Shown here: one piece after another, positions 17,211 to 26,096 of the stretch | How positions within the stretch are numbered: the stretch's first letter is position 1 | Layout of the letters: every line of letters begins with the position of its first letter | Assembly (NCBI RefSeq): GCF_025399795.1 | Contig: NZ_JAODTZ010000015.1 | Span: forward strand, 1-64,000 | Source: Streptomyces rhizosphaerihabitans | GTDB lineage: Bacteria > Actinomycetota > Actinomycetes > Streptomycetales > Streptomycetaceae | DNA: 64,000 nt | Direction: 5' to 3' | Translations under genes and position numbers: made by a program | Notes under the pieces: generated by a model | Seen by the model: only the letters and a program-made list of their open reading frames with translations | Told to the model about the DNA's origin: nothing | Database searches by the model: none

Positions 17211-18260
17211 TCACTTGAAGCCGGTGGCCATGTACTGCTTGACGTTGTCCTTGTCGACGACGGCCGAGTAGAGCGTGAGCGACGCGGGGATCTCGAACTC
17301 GGCGAGCCCGCCGATGCCCTTGCCCTGCCCGAGCGTGCGGGCCAGGTCGATCGCGGACGCGGCCATGGTCGGCGGGTACAGGACGGTGGCCTTCAGGACG
17401 CTGTTGTCGGCGTCGATGGCCTGGAAGGCGGAGAGCGCTCCGGCCCCGCCGACCATGAGGAAGCCGTCCCGCCCGGCCTGCTCGATGGCGCGCAGCGCTC
17501 CCACACCCTGGTCGTCGTCGTGGTTCCACAGGGCGTCGAACTTCGGTTGCGCCTGCAGGAGCTGGGACATCTTGGCCTGGCCGGACTCGACGGTGAACTC
17601 GGCGGCCTGGCGGGCGACCTTCTTGATGTTCGGATAGTTCTTCAGCGCCGCGTCGAAGCCCTGGGTGCGCTGCTTGGTGAGTTCCAGGTTGTCGAGCCCG
17701 GCGAGCTCGATGACCCGGGCGTCCTTCTTGCCTCTGAGTTTCTCGCCGATGTAGTGACCGGCACTCAGACCCATGCCGTAGTTGTCGCCGCCGATCCAAC
17801 AGCGGTATGCCTGAGGCGAGTTGAAGATCCGGTCCAGGTTGATGACAGGGATGCCCGCACGCATGGCCTTGAGGCCGACCTGGGTCAGGGCCTTGCCGTC
17901 GGCCGGCAGCACCACCAGGACGTCGACCTTCTTGTTGATCAGGGTCTCGATCTGGCCGATCTGCGCGGCCGTGTCGTTGGAGCCCTCGGTGATCTCCAGG
18001 GACACGTCCGTGTACTTCCCGGCGCGGTTCTTGGCGTTGTCGTTGATGGCGTTGAGCCAGCCGTGGTCGGCCTGCGGTCCGGCGAAGCCGATGGTGACGT
18101 GCTTGCCCGGCTTGTCGTCGGCGGCCGGCTGGTCGTTCGCGGCCGGCCTCTCGTCCTTGGTGTCGTTGCTGGTGCAGCCGACGAGGAAGGCACCGGCCGA
18201 GACGGCGGCGGTTCCGAGGAGCAGTCCTCTGCGACTGGTCGGGCTCATGTGTTCTGGCAT
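17211..18260 (-). CDS. Sugar ABC transporter substrate-binding lipoprotein (RbsB type)
   Basis: 349 residues. ATG 18260 has GGAAGGG upstream. The signal peptide carries twin arginines (TSRRGLLLGTAAVSAG) and a lipobox FLVGC, so it is probably a Tat-exported lipoprotein anchored at the outer face of the membrane. The mature part has VTIGFAGPQADHGWLNAI and IPVINLDRIF, as in type I periplasmic binding proteins of the ribose/xylose/inositol class. It is encoded 20 bases after the permease. The ligand cannot be told from sequence; the neighbouring dehydrogenase and isomerase point to a pentose, hexose or cyclitol. Confidence 0.9.
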   Translation of the reverse strand: MPEHMSPTSRRGLLLGTAAVSAGAFLVGCTSNDTKDERPAANDQPAADDKPGKHVTIGFAGPQADHGWLNAINDNAKNRAGKYTDVSLEITEGSNDTAAQIGQIETLINKKVDVLVVLPADGKALTQVGLKAMRAGIPVINLDRIFNSPQAYRCWIGGDNYGMGLSAGHYIGEKLRGKKDARVIELAGLDNLELTKQRTQGFDAALKNYPNIKKVARQAAEFTVESGQAKMSQLLQAQPKFDALWNHDDDQGVGALRAIEQAGRDGFLMVGGAGALSAFQAIDADNSVLKATVLYPPTMAASAIDLARTLGQGKGIGGLAEFEIPASLTLYSAVVDKDNVKQYMATGFK

Positions 18261-18280
18261 GGCGGTGGACCCTTCCCGTG

Positions 18281-19300
18281 TCAGGTCGTGCTTGCTGTGC
18301 GCCGCTGGACCAGGACCGCGGCGACGATGATCGCGCCCTTGGCGATCTGCTGGACATCGCTCTGGAGGTTGTTCAGCGCGAAGATGTCGGTGATCGTCGT
18401 GAAGATCAGGACACCGAGCACCGAGCCGGTGATGGTGCCGCGGCCCCCGCTGAGCAGGGTGCCGCCGATGATCGCGGCCGCGATGGCGTCGAGTTCGTAC
18501 AGGTTGCCGTTGGTGTTCTGGCCGGAGCCGGACAGGATGATCAGCAGGAAGGCGGCGATGCCGCAGCACAGTCCGGAGAGCAGATAGAGGTACAGCCGCT
18601 GACGTCGTACGTCGATACCGGCGAGCCGTGCCGCCTCGGCGTTGCCGCCGACGGCGACCGTGCGCCGGCCGAAGGTGGTGCGGTTGAGGACCAGCCAGCC
18701 GATGACGGTGACGACGGCGAAGACCAGGACCAGCGGCGGGACACCGAGCACGTAGGAATCGCGCTCGCCTAGCTTGAGGATGTTGTCCACCGACACGATC
18801 TGGGTCCTGCCGTCGGTGATCTGGAGCGCGAGACCGCGGGCCGAGGCGAGCATGGCGAGCGTCGCGATGAAGGGGACCATCCCTCCGTACGCGACGAGCA
18901 GTCCGTTGACCAGGCCGCAGCCCAGGCCGACGAGCACCGCGGTGAGGAGGATGCCCGCGAAGCCGTACTCCTGGGTGGCGACCGTGGTGGCCCAGACCGA
19001 GGAGAGTGCGACGATCGCGCCGACCGACAGGTCGATGCCGCCGGAGGTGATGACGAAGGTCATGCCGACGGTGACGACTCCGATCACCGAGGCCTGGGTG
19101 AGGACGAGTTGGAGGTTGCGGGTGTCGAGGAACTCGTCGGGCCTGGTGACGCCGCCGATGACGATCAGGGCGGCGAGGACACCGAGGAGCGAGAGCGTGC
19201 GGACGTCGGCGCGGGCCACCACGGTGCGCCACGCGGGGAGTTCACCCGTCGAGGGCACCGTGCCGGTGCCGTCCCGGGGCGGGGACACGTGCTGCGTCAT
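18281..19300 (-). CDS. Sugar ABC transporter permease (RbsC/BPD_transp_2 family)
   Basis: 339 residues and about 9-10 hydrophobic segments. The family signatures GGIDLSVGAIVALSSV and NAEAARLAGIDVRRQRLY (the ATPase-contacting EAA-like loop) are visible, and GGRGTITGSVLGVL lies near the C-terminus. It forms the membrane channel of the importer with the ATPase encoded immediately upstream. Its ATG at 19300 overlaps the ATPase stop by four bases (ATGA), a sign of translational coupling. Confidence 0.92.
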   Translation of the reverse strand: MTQHVSPPRDGTGTVPSTGELPAWRTVVARADVRTLSLLGVLAALIVIGGVTRPDEFLDTRNLQLVLTQASVIGVVTVGMTFVITSGGIDLSVGAIVALSSVWATTVATQEYGFAGILLTAVLVGLGCGLVNGLLVAYGGMVPFIATLAMLASARGLALQITDGRTQIVSVDNILKLGERDSYVLGVPPLVLVFAVVTVIGWLVLNRTTFGRRTVAVGGNAEAARLAGIDVRRQRLYLYLLSGLCCGIAAFLLIILSGSGQNTNGNLYELDAIAAAIIGGTLLSGGRGTITGSVLGVLIFTTITDIFALNNLQSDVQQIAKGAIIVAAVLVQRRTASTT

Positions 19301-20835
19301 GACGCGGGGCTCTCTTCGCCGGCCACAGGGCTTCCTTCCAGGACGAGGTCGAGTACGCGGTGTTCGTCGAGATCGCGGGCGGGTGCGGTGTGTACGACGC
19401 GCCCCTCGCGGAGCACCAGGACGCGGTCGGCGAGCCCGAGCACCTCGGGCACTTCGCTGGAGACCAGCAGGACGGCGAGCCCCTCGTCGGCGAGCCGGCG
19501 GATCACCGCGTACAACTCGGCGCGGGCTCCGACGTCGACGCCACGCGTGGGCTCGTCGAGGAGCAGGACGCGGCAGCCGCGCAGCAGCCAGCGCGCCAGC
19601 ACGGCCTTCTGCTGATTGCCGCCCGACAGGGTCCCGACCGGCACCGCCGGGTTGTCGGGGCGCAGGGAGAGCTCACGGGTGGCCGCGCGTGCCGCACCGC
19701 GTTCGGCCCGCCGGTCGATCCAGCCCCCGTGCGCGAAGCGGGACATGGAGGAGACGGACACATTGCGGGTGACCGACTCCAGCATCAGCAGGGCCTGCGC
19801 CTTGCGTTCCTCGGGGGCCAGTCCGAGTCCGGCGCGTACGGCGGCGCGCACGCTGCCGGTGCGCAGCGGCCTGCCGTTCACGCTGACCCGGCCGGTGGTC
19901 GGTCTGCGTGCCCCGTAGATCGTCTCCAGGATCTCGGAGCGGCCGGAGCCGACGAGTCCGGCCAGGCCGACGATTTCACCGGGCCGCAGTTCGAGGTCGA
20001 GCGGCGCGAACTCCCCCTGACGGGAGAGGCCTTGGACCGTGAGTACGGGGTCACCGGGTGGCCGCGCGCGGGGCCGGTCCGGGAAGAGGTACTCGACGTT
20101 GCGCCCGGTCATCAGTGCCACGACCTCGCGGGTCGGTGTCGACCTCGCGGGCAGTCCACCCGCAACCGCACGGCCGTCCTTCAGCACGGTGACACGGTCG
20201 CCGATGCGGCGGATCTCCTCCAGACGGTGCGAGATGTAGACGACGGCGACACCGTCCGCGGTCAGGTCGCCGACGATGCGGAAGAGGTTGTCGACCTCGT
20301 CGGGGTCGAGGGCGGCCGACGGTTCGTCCATGACGATGAGCCGTACGTCGTGGGAGAGCGCCCGCGCCATGGACACGATCTGCCGCTGGGCCGCGGACAG
20401 ATCACCGACGAGCCGTGCCGGATCGATCTCCGGATGCCCGAGCCGCTTGAGCAGTGCGGCGGCCGACGCCTTGGCGGCCTTGCCCCGTACGACGAATCCG
20501 GCGGCTGTGGGCTCATGTCCGAGGTGGACGTTCTCGGCCACCGACAGCCCTTCCACCAGGTCGAGTTCCTGGTAGATGGTGGCGATGCCGAGGCGCATGG
20601 CGGCGATCGGGGACCTGAGGGTGACGGGCTCGCCGCGCCAGCCGATGGTGCCGTCGTCGGGCTGGTGGGCGCCGGCCAGGACTTTGATGAGGGTGGACTT
20701 TCCGGCGCCGTTCTGGCCGAGCAGACAGTGCACTTCGCCGGCCTGGACGTCGAGGTCGACGCCGTCCAGGGCCCGGACTCCGGGGAACGACTTGGTGATG
20801 CCGGACATGGTGAGCAGCGGTGGTTCTGGTGCCAT
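19297..20835 (-). CDS. Sugar ABC transporter ATP-binding protein (RbsA type, two ATPase domains)
   Basis: 512 residues from ATG 20835, which follows AAGGAG. The first domain has Walker A GQNGAGKST and Walker B LIVMDEPSAALD. The second domain has the degenerate Walker A GLVGSGRSE, the signature LSGGNQQKA and Walker B VLLLDEPTRGVD. This fused double ATPase is typical of RbsA/XylG/MglA importers. It is the first gene of the leftward five-gene operon. The 314-bp gap upstream holds candidate control sequences, and a ROK regulator lies beyond it. Confidence 0.93.
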   Translation of the reverse strand: MAPEPPLLTMSGITKSFPGVRALDGVDLDVQAGEVHCLLGQNGAGKSTLIKVLAGAHQPDDGTIGWRGEPVTLRSPIAAMRLGIATIYQELDLVEGLSVAENVHLGHEPTAAGFVVRGKAAKASAAALLKRLGHPEIDPARLVGDLSAAQRQIVSMARALSHDVRLIVMDEPSAALDPDEVDNLFRIVGDLTADGVAVVYISHRLEEIRRIGDRVTVLKDGRAVAGGLPARSTPTREVVALMTGRNVEYLFPDRPRARPPGDPVLTVQGLSRQGEFAPLDLELRPGEIVGLAGLVGSGRSEILETIYGARRPTTGRVSVNGRPLRTGSVRAAVRAGLGLAPEERKAQALLMLESVTRNVSVSSMSRFAHGGWIDRRAERGAARAATRELSLRPDNPAVPVGTLSGGNQQKAVLARWLLRGCRVLLLDEPTRGVDVGARAELYAVIRRLADEGLAVLLVSSEVPEVLGLADRVLVLREGRVVHTAPARDLDEHRVLDLVLEGSPVAGEESPAS

Positions 20836-21149
20836 CTCTCTCCTTGCGTGGGAAATCCCGGCCTTCAGGCCAAGCGGGAAACGCATCCTGAGTGCCGGAG
20901 CCGCGTAGTACGCTTTGCATCTGCCTCCGGCAGCGGTCAGGGCTTGGCCGTCATGAGACTCCTTGGAGTCGAGTGAGAAGCTCCCTCGTTTACGAGGGGG
21001 AGGAGTCACGACGGTTCCCTTGGGCAGGCGTGCGGGCCGGTTGCCGGGCGGTGCGCGTACGGGGCGGGCGGTTTCGGGCACGGCGGAGCGGGGCTCGGCG
21101 CCGGTGGTCCGATTCCTGGAGGTGGCTTGCGCGGGCTGGAGGAAGTGAC
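20836..21149. promoter_or_regulatory. Control region of the sugar operon / end of the ROK gene
   Basis: No gene is supported in these 314 bases. On the way to the ATPase start there are small inverted repeats: GACTCC-TT-GGAGTC at 20957-20970, GGGAAATCCC just upstream of the ribosome-binding site, and CTCCCTCG-TTTA-CGAGGG near 20980-21000. The last may end the ROK transcript. The first two are operator candidates for the ROK regulator. Confidence 0.4.
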
Positions 21150-22340
21150 TTACGCGGGCGAGAACAGGTGGTCGCTGATCAGCCGGGCCCCGCCGATGAC
21201 TCCGGCGGTCGGGCCCAACTCCCCGAGGACGATGGGCAGATTGCCGGTCGCGAGCGGAAGCGACTGACGGTAGACCTGGGTGCGGATCGCGGCGAGCAGG
21301 GTGTGGCCGAGACCTGTCACCCCACCACCGATCACCACCAGGCCGGGATTGAAGAAGCTCACGAGTGCGGCGATGACCTGGCCGGTGCGGTTGCCGCCCT
21401 CGCGGATCAGGTCGAGCGCGGTGGCGTCGCCCGCCGCGGCCGCGGCGGCGACGTCGACGGCGCTCAGTGCGCCGTTCGTCTCCAGCCGCGAGGCGAGTTC
21501 GGCCGACAGTCCCTGCCGGGCGGCCTCCACGGCGTCACGCGCGAGCGCGGCGCCACTGAAGTGGGCCTCCAGGCAGCCCCGGTTGCCGCAGGCGCACGGA
21601 CGGCCGTCGGGCACGGCCTGGATGTGCCCGATGTCGCCGGCGCTGCCCGTCGCACCGCGATGGACCTCACCGCCGACGACGATGCCGCAGCCGATGCCGG
21701 TGCCGATCTTGACGCAGAGGAAGTCGTTCACGGAGCGTGCGACGCCCGCGTGCTGCTCCCCCATGGCCATCAGGTTCACGTCGTTGTCGACCATGACCGG
21801 ACAGCCGAGTTCCTGGCTGAGCGCCTCGCGGACCGGGAAGCCGTCCCAGCCGGGCATGATCGGCGGGGCGACCGGGACGCCCTCGGGGAAGCGGACGGGA
21901 CCCGGAACGCCGATGCCGGCGCCGTCGAAGCCCTCCGCGAACCCCGAGGCCCTCAACTTCGCTGCCATGGCCAGTACTTGCTCGGACACCGCGACCGGGC
22001 CCTCGCGCACGTCCATGGGCTGGTTGAGGTGCCCCAGGATCTCCAGTTCCGCGTTGGTGACGGCCACGTCGATCGAGGTCGCGCCGATGTCGACGCCCAG
22101 GAATCTCAGTGCCGGCGCGAGCCGGACGCTGTGTGAGCGGCGCCCGCCCCGTGAGGCGGCGAGTCCGTCGGCCACCACGAGTCCGGTCTCCAGCAGCCGG
22201 TCCACCTCGACGGCCAGCTTCGACCGCGAGAGGTCGATCTGATCGCCCAGCTGAGCACGGGAGTTGGGGCCGCCGTCACGCAACAGTCGCAGCAGCCGGG
22301 CCTGATGAGCGTTCGCGGGTCGTGCCGTCATACGTCTCAC
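21150..22340 (-). CDS. ROK family transcriptional regulator
   Basis: 396 residues. The N-terminal winged helix (NAHQARLLRLLRDGG, then LSRSKLAVEVDRLL) is followed by a ROK sugar-kinase-like domain. The latter has LGVDIGATSIDVAV and the zinc site HIQAVPDGRPCACGNRGCLE. GTG 22340 is preceded by GGAGGGG; an ATG nine bases later is an alternative start. Such proteins usually repress adjacent sugar uptake operons and release DNA on binding the sugar. Position and strand make the downstream ABC/Gfo/isomerase operon its probable target. Chitosanase control by a ROK protein is also known in Streptomyces, but no evidence ties this one to the GH75 gene. Confidence 0.9.
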   Translation of the reverse strand: MRRMTARPANAHQARLLRLLRDGGPNSRAQLGDQIDLSRSKLAVEVDRLLETGLVVADGLAASRGGRRSHSVRLAPALRFLGVDIGATSIDVAVTNAELEILGHLNQPMDVREGPVAVSEQVLAMAAKLRASGFAEGFDGAGIGVPGPVRFPEGVPVAPPIMPGWDGFPVREALSQELGCPVMVDNDVNLMAMGEQHAGVARSVNDFLCVKIGTGIGCGIVVGGEVHRGATGSAGDIGHIQAVPDGRPCACGNRGCLEAHFSGAALARDAVEAARQGLSAELASRLETNGALSAVDVAAAAAAGDATALDLIREGGNRTGQVIAALVSFFNPGLVVIGGGVTGLGHTLLAAIRTQVYRQSLPLATGNLPIVLGELGPTAGVIGGARLISDHLFSPA

Positions 22341-22433
22341 GAACCCCTCCCCACCCGGATCGGCCTGCGTCCGTCAGGTTCCGGCCACCCTCACCGGCCG
22401 TGCTTTCGAGGGGAACGTAGCAGCGGCTGCCGG

Positions 22434-22479
22434 GAGTGGGAAGAAGTCGCGCACGAATTGCCACCGACTTTCCCCACTC
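22434..22479. other. Imperfect long inverted repeat upstream of the ROK gene
   Basis: GAGTGGGAAGAAGTCG (22434-22449) is nearly complementary to CGACTTTCCCCACTC (22465-22479). It could be the terminator of the GntR gene or a regulator site in the ROK promoter. The rest of 22341-22583 shows nothing else. Confidence 0.4.
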
Positions 22480-22583
22480 TCAGGACAAAGGCAGATCCGC
22501 GACCGGAGAACGCGCCTCTCGGCGAGAGCGCCGCCTGCGGTCTCCGCATCGGTCTGTCGTGGGGGCGCATCTCTGTCGGCCGG

Positions 22584-23258
22584 CTACTTCTCTCGGTCGT
22601 GGTACATCTTCCGCGTGTGCTCCGTGTGGGCCCGCATGACCGCGGTGGCCCGCTGTTCGTCGCGTTCCGCTATCGCGGCGATCAGTTCGCGGTGTTCGAT
22701 CCAGGACTGCCGGCCGCGCTGGCGGGCCACCGGCGTGTAGTACCAGCGGACCCGGCGGTCGACCTGTGCGGCGAGCTCGGCGAGAACCGTGTTGCCGGCG
22801 AGCTCCATGATCTTGGCGTGCAGCCGCGCGTTCATCGCGACCGCGCCGTCCACGTCGTCGTCGGCGACCGCCCGCTCGCCCTCGGCGCACAGGTCTTCGA
22901 GAGCGGTGATGGCGGCGGTGCCCGCGTTGGCGGCGGCGAGCCGGGCCGCTTCGGCCTCCAGGAGCGTACGGACCGTGAGGAGCTGGTCGGCCTCCTCCTC
23001 GGTCGGCTCGTGCACGAACGCGCCCTGGGCGGGCCGCAGATCGACCCAGCCCTCGGTGCTCAGCCGCTGGAGGGCCTCCCGCACGGGCTGCCGGGACACT
23101 CCGAGGTGACCGGCGAGTTCGCTCTCGACGAGGTGCTGGCCCGGCTGGAGGGCGCGGGTGGTGATGAGTTCGAGCAGCGCCTCGTAGACGCGGTCACGGA
23201 GCGGGCCGGGCCGCTCTAGCTTGGGTACCGCTCCCTGAGGCAGTCCTGTCGACAACAT
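22584..23258 (-). CDS. GntR family transcriptional regulator (FadR subfamily, FCD domain)
   Basis: 224 residues from ATG 23258 (GGAGGG upstream; the overlapping GTG 23261 is an alternative start). The winged helix includes LRDRVYEALLELITT and LGVSRQPVREALQRL. The FCD ligand domain shows metal-ligand histidines in NARLHAKIMELAGN and EHRELIAAIAERD. FCD regulators commonly sense small carboxylates or their derivatives. It stands beside KAS III and the OFA/PanE-like genes and is the only GntR protein in the window. That makes it my first candidate for the regulator that binds the shared oxalate-promoter motif, though no direct evidence exists. Confidence 0.9.
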   Translation of the reverse strand: MLSTGLPQGAVPKLERPGPLRDRVYEALLELITTRALQPGQHLVESELAGHLGVSRQPVREALQRLSTEGWVDLRPAQGAFVHEPTEEEADQLLTVRTLLEAEAARLAAANAGTAAITALEDLCAEGERAVADDDVDGAVAMNARLHAKIMELAGNTVLAELAAQVDRRVRWYYTPVARQRGRQSWIEHRELIAAIAERDEQRATAVMRAHTEHTRKMYHDREK

Positions 23259-23301
23259 CACGGTCCCTCCTGGGCAGCGCCGTCGCCGCGATAGGAAAGT
23301 C

Positions 23302-23315
23302 GATTGTCAATTGTC
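23302..23315 (-). promoter_or_regulatory. Direct repeat upstream of the GntR gene
   Basis: ATTGTC occurs twice, one base apart, at 23303-23308 and 23310-23315, in an A+T-rich patch 45 bases before the GntR start. Read on the minus strand it includes TTGACA, a good -35 hexamer. It is a candidate promoter or self-regulation site. Confidence 0.4.
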
Positions 23316-23413
23316 TTTCGCCTACAGTCTACGGCGCACAAACGCCCGCAGGCACAGGGGTCGGGCTTGTCACATCCGGGGACGCGAGGGCCGGACGGGC
23401 AGCTCAGACCGCC

Positions 23414-24361
23414 TCACGGGCAGCGGACGACCTGCCCCGCGTAGGAGAGGTTGCCGCCGAAGCCGAACAGCAGGACGGGGTCGCCGGTGGAGATCTCGCC
23501 GCGCTCGACGAGCTTGGAGAAGGCGAGCGGGATGCTCGCGGCGGAGGTGTTCCCGGACTCGACGACATCGCGCGCGACGACGGCGTTGACCGCGCCGATC
23601 TTCAGGGCGAGCGGCTCGATGATCCGCAGGTTGGCCTGGTGCAGGACGACTCCGGCGAGGTCCTCGGGCGCGAGGCCGGCCCGCTCGCAGGCCTTGCGGG
23701 CGATCGGCGGGAGCTGTGTGGTGGCCCAGCGGTAGACGCTCTGCCCCTCCTGCGCGAACCGCGAGGGGGTGCCCTCGATACGCACCGCGTTGCCCATCTC
23801 GGGCACCGAGCCCCACAGCACCGGTCCGATGCCGGGCTCCTCGCCCGCGGGGCAGGCCTCGACGACGGCGGCCCCCGCGCCGTCCCCGACGAGGACGCAT
23901 GTGGTGCGGTCGGTCCAGTCCGCCACGTCGCTCATCTTGTCGGCGCCGATGACCAGCGCCCGGGTCGCGGCACCGGCGCGCACGGCGTGGTCGGCGGTGG
24001 CGAGGGCATGGGTGAAGCCGGCGCAGACGACGTTGACGTCCATGGCGGCCGGCGAGGGGATGCCGAGGCGGGCGGAGACCCGGGCGGCCATGTTCGGGGA
24101 GCGGTCGACGGCGGTGGAGGTGGCGACGAGGACGAGGTCGATGTCGCCCGGCGTCAGACCGGCCGAGGCGAGTGCCTTGGCGGCGGCGTGCGCGGCCAGC
24201 TCGTCGACGGGCTCGTCGGGCCCGGCGATGTGGCGTGTCCGGATGCCCACGCGGCTCCTGATCCACTCGTCGCTGGTGTCGACCAGGCCCGCCAGGTCCT
24301 CGTTGGTGAGTACCTTGGCGGGCTGGTAATGGCCGACGGCGGCGATCCGTGAGCCGTTCAT
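23414..24361 (-). CDS. 3-oxoacyl-ACP synthase III (KAS III, FabH-like)
   Basis: 315 residues. The catalytic triad is Cys113 (DVNVVCAGFTHAL), His241 (VVLHQANLRI) and Asn271 (SGNTSAASIP), spaced as in FabH. KAS III condenses an acyl-CoA with malonyl-ACP to start fatty-acid or polyketide chains. ATG 24361 has GAGGGG upstream. No other fatty-acid gene is near, so this is a stand-alone paralogue rather than the housekeeping fabH of the fab cluster. It lies downstream of the OFA transporter pair on the same strand, 134 bases away, with an inverted repeat between. Confidence 0.9.
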   Translation of the reverse strand: MNGSRIAAVGHYQPAKVLTNEDLAGLVDTSDEWIRSRVGIRTRHIAGPDEPVDELAAHAAAKALASAGLTPGDIDLVLVATSTAVDRSPNMAARVSARLGIPSPAAMDVNVVCAGFTHALATADHAVRAGAATRALVIGADKMSDVADWTDRTTCVLVGDGAGAAVVEACPAGEEPGIGPVLWGSVPEMGNAVRIEGTPSRFAQEGQSVYRWATTQLPPIARKACERAGLAPEDLAGVVLHQANLRIIEPLALKIGAVNAVVARDVVESGNTSAASIPLAFSKLVERGEISTGDPVLLFGFGGNLSYAGQVVRCP

Positions 24362-24394
24362 GAGTGGTCCCCTCGTGCTTCGGTAGCGGGATCC

Positions 24395-24420
24395 ACCAGT
24401 CTGTTCAATGACTCACTGGT
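24395..24420. promoter_or_regulatory. Inverted repeat before the KAS III gene
   Basis: ACCAGT and ACTGGT are separated by 14 bases, 34-59 bases upstream of the KAS III start. It is a candidate operator or promoter element. Confidence 0.35.
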
Positions 24421-24495
24421 ACGGCGGCAGGTGAAGCCACAGGATTGTGACGCCAGGCTTGTCGGCTTCTGTCAGAGTCTCGGAAGCCCGAACAC

Positions 24496-24630
24496 CTACC
24501 CCGAGAACAGTTGGGTCGCCTTCTGTACGAGCTCGTAGAGGCCGTAGCACAGGGGTGCGCCCACCCACAGCCAGGCGAAGACGATCAGCGCTCGCCGGTC
24601 AGGCGGACTCGGGCTGCTGTCGTGCGACAT
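24496..24630 (-). CDS. Small membrane partner of the OFA transporter (44 aa)
   Basis: A short frame from ATG 24630 to TAG 24496 encodes 44 residues. A polar start (MSHDSSPSPPDRRALIV) is followed by one membrane helix (VFAWLWVGAPLCYGLYELV) and a short tail. It overlaps the 3' end of the OFA gene by 32 bases in another frame, so translation should be coupled. Proteins of this kind are annotated as MFS transporter small subunits beside OFA-family carriers in actinobacteria and elsewhere; their role is not established. A single-helix accessory or stability factor is the simplest reading. Confidence 0.75.
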   Translation of the reverse strand: MSHDSSPSPPDRRALIVFAWLWVGAPLCYGLYELVQKATQLFSG

Positions 24631-25930
24631 CGGCGGCCTCCCTCGGTGCGGGGATGTGGTGGCGGGCGTGTACGGGCCGTACGAACTCGTTCGCGACGAA
24701 GCCGACGGCGAGCAGCCCGATCATGATCAGGAACGACAGGGTGTAGAGGGACGAGCCATGTCTGCCCGCCGCCTCCTGATGGTCGGCGATCCAGTTGACG
24801 ATCAGCGGGCCGAGGACGCCGGCGGTGGACCAGGCGGTGAGCAGCCTGCCGTGGATGGCGCCGACCTGGTACGTGCCGAACAGGTCCTTCAGATACGCCG
24901 GGATCGTGGCGAAGCCTCCGCCGTAGAAGGAGAGGATCACCAGCGCTGCGAGGATGAACAGCGGCTTGGAGGAATCCCCGAGCCAGGCGATGAGCGCGTA
25001 CATCAGCGCGCCGACCCCGAGGTAGACCCGGTAGATGTTCTTGCGTCCGATCAGGTCGGAGGTCGAGGACCAGCCGATGCGGCCCGCCATGTTGGCCGCG
25101 GACAGCAGGGCGACGAACCCGGCGGCCGCGGAGACGGACACCGGTGTCGAGGTGTCCCCGAAGAAGTCCGTGATCATCGGGGCGGCCTTCTCCAGGATGC
25201 CGATGCCGGCCGTCACGTTCATGCAGAGAATGACCCACAGGCACCAGAACTGGGGGGTGCGTACGGCGTTGCGAGCGGAGACCTGAACCCCGTCGAGCGC
25301 GCTCGGCCCGGACGCGGCCGGCTTCTCGCCGCGCGGCACACGTACCAGCAGCACTCCGAGCGTCATGAACACGGCATACGTCAGCCCGTGCACGAGGAAG
25401 GCGAGCGCGATCCCGGAGGAGTCGGATCCGAACGACTTCAGCATCTGGGCGGACCAGGGCGAGGCGATCAGCGCGCCGCCTCCGAAGCCCATGATCGCGA
25501 TGCCGGTGGCCATGCCGGGCCGGTCCGGGAACCACTTGATCAGCGTGGAGACGGGCGAGATGTAGCCGATGCCGAGGCCGGTCCCGCCGACGAAGCCGTA
25601 GCCGAACACGATCAGCCAGTACTGCTCGGTGGCGGCGCCGAGCGCCGCGATGAGGAAGCCGGAGGAGAAGCAGACGAGGGCGACGGTCATCGCCCAGCGC
25701 GGACCGTTGCGCTCGACGAGCGTGCCGCCGAACGCGGCCGACAGGCCGAGCATCACGATGGCGAGCTGGAAGGGCAGCGCGCTCTGGGTGCCGCTCAGAC
25801 CGAGCGCGGATTCGAGCGGCGGCTTGAAGACGCTCCAGGCGTAGGCCTGGCCGATGGAGAGATGGACCGACAGGGCGGCCGGCGGGACGAGCCAGCGGCT
25901 CCAACCGGGAGGTGCGACAGGAGGGCTCAT
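24599..25930 (-). CDS. OFA-family MFS transporter, copy 3
   Basis: 443 residues from ATG 25930; the much longer open frame upstream is non-coding. Twelve predicted helices begin with WLVPPAALSVHLSIGQAYAW and include GFVGGTGLGIGYISPVSTLI, typical of OFA carriers, and GRIGWSSTSDLIGRKN after helix 8. It is clearly divergent from copies 1 and 2, lacking their long polar N-terminus. It is paired with a 44-aa partner gene and diverges from a PanE-like reductase gene. Candidate operator 25984-26001 lies 53 bases upstream. Oxalate, formate or a related acid is the likely substrate. Confidence 0.9.
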   Translation of the reverse strand: MSPPVAPPGWSRWLVPPAALSVHLSIGQAYAWSVFKPPLESALGLSGTQSALPFQLAIVMLGLSAAFGGTLVERNGPRWAMTVALVCFSSGFLIAALGAATEQYWLIVFGYGFVGGTGLGIGYISPVSTLIKWFPDRPGMATGIAIMGFGGGALIASPWSAQMLKSFGSDSSGIALAFLVHGLTYAVFMTLGVLLVRVPRGEKPAASGPSALDGVQVSARNAVRTPQFWCLWVILCMNVTAGIGILEKAAPMITDFFGDTSTPVSVSAAAGFVALLSAANMAGRIGWSSTSDLIGRKNIYRVYLGVGALMYALIAWLGDSSKPLFILAALVILSFYGGGFATIPAYLKDLFGTYQVGAIHGRLLTAWSTAGVLGPLIVNWIADHQEAAGRHGSSLYTLSFLIMIGLLAVGFVANEFVRPVHARHHIPAPREAADVARQQPESA

Positions 25931-25983
25931 GATCCGGGACGATAGGAAGCGGCTGAGCGACTGTGAAGCGGCGTGACGCAAAC

Positions 25984-26001
25984 TCGTCGACCGTATGCGA
26001 T
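25984..26001. promoter_or_regulatory. Shared motif upstream of OFA copy 3
   Basis: TCGTCGACCGTATGCGAT matches the core and right arm of the sucC/frc inverted repeat (8271-8288) at 16 of 18 bases. It lies 53 bases from the OFA start. The left arm is not conserved. Confidence 0.5.
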
Positions 26002-26096
26002 GAGCGGTATCCCTGACGCGACGAACGGTCACGGGGCCGGACCCGAGGGGCCCTGCGCACACCGCACGAGCGGCTCCCGGTGCCCATGCCGCCGGT

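Noticed and set aside
17211..19232. 673-residue open frame containing the sugar-binding protein
   Set aside because: The N-terminal ~320 residues are Arg/His-rich shadow of the permease gene. The lipoprotein signal and ribosome-binding site fix the start at 18260.
21150..22340. CsnR-type chitosanase repressor
   Set aside because: It is a ROK protein, but it lies beside a sugar ABC operon 17 kb from the GH75 gene, and the chitosanase palindrome was not seen in its own promoter.
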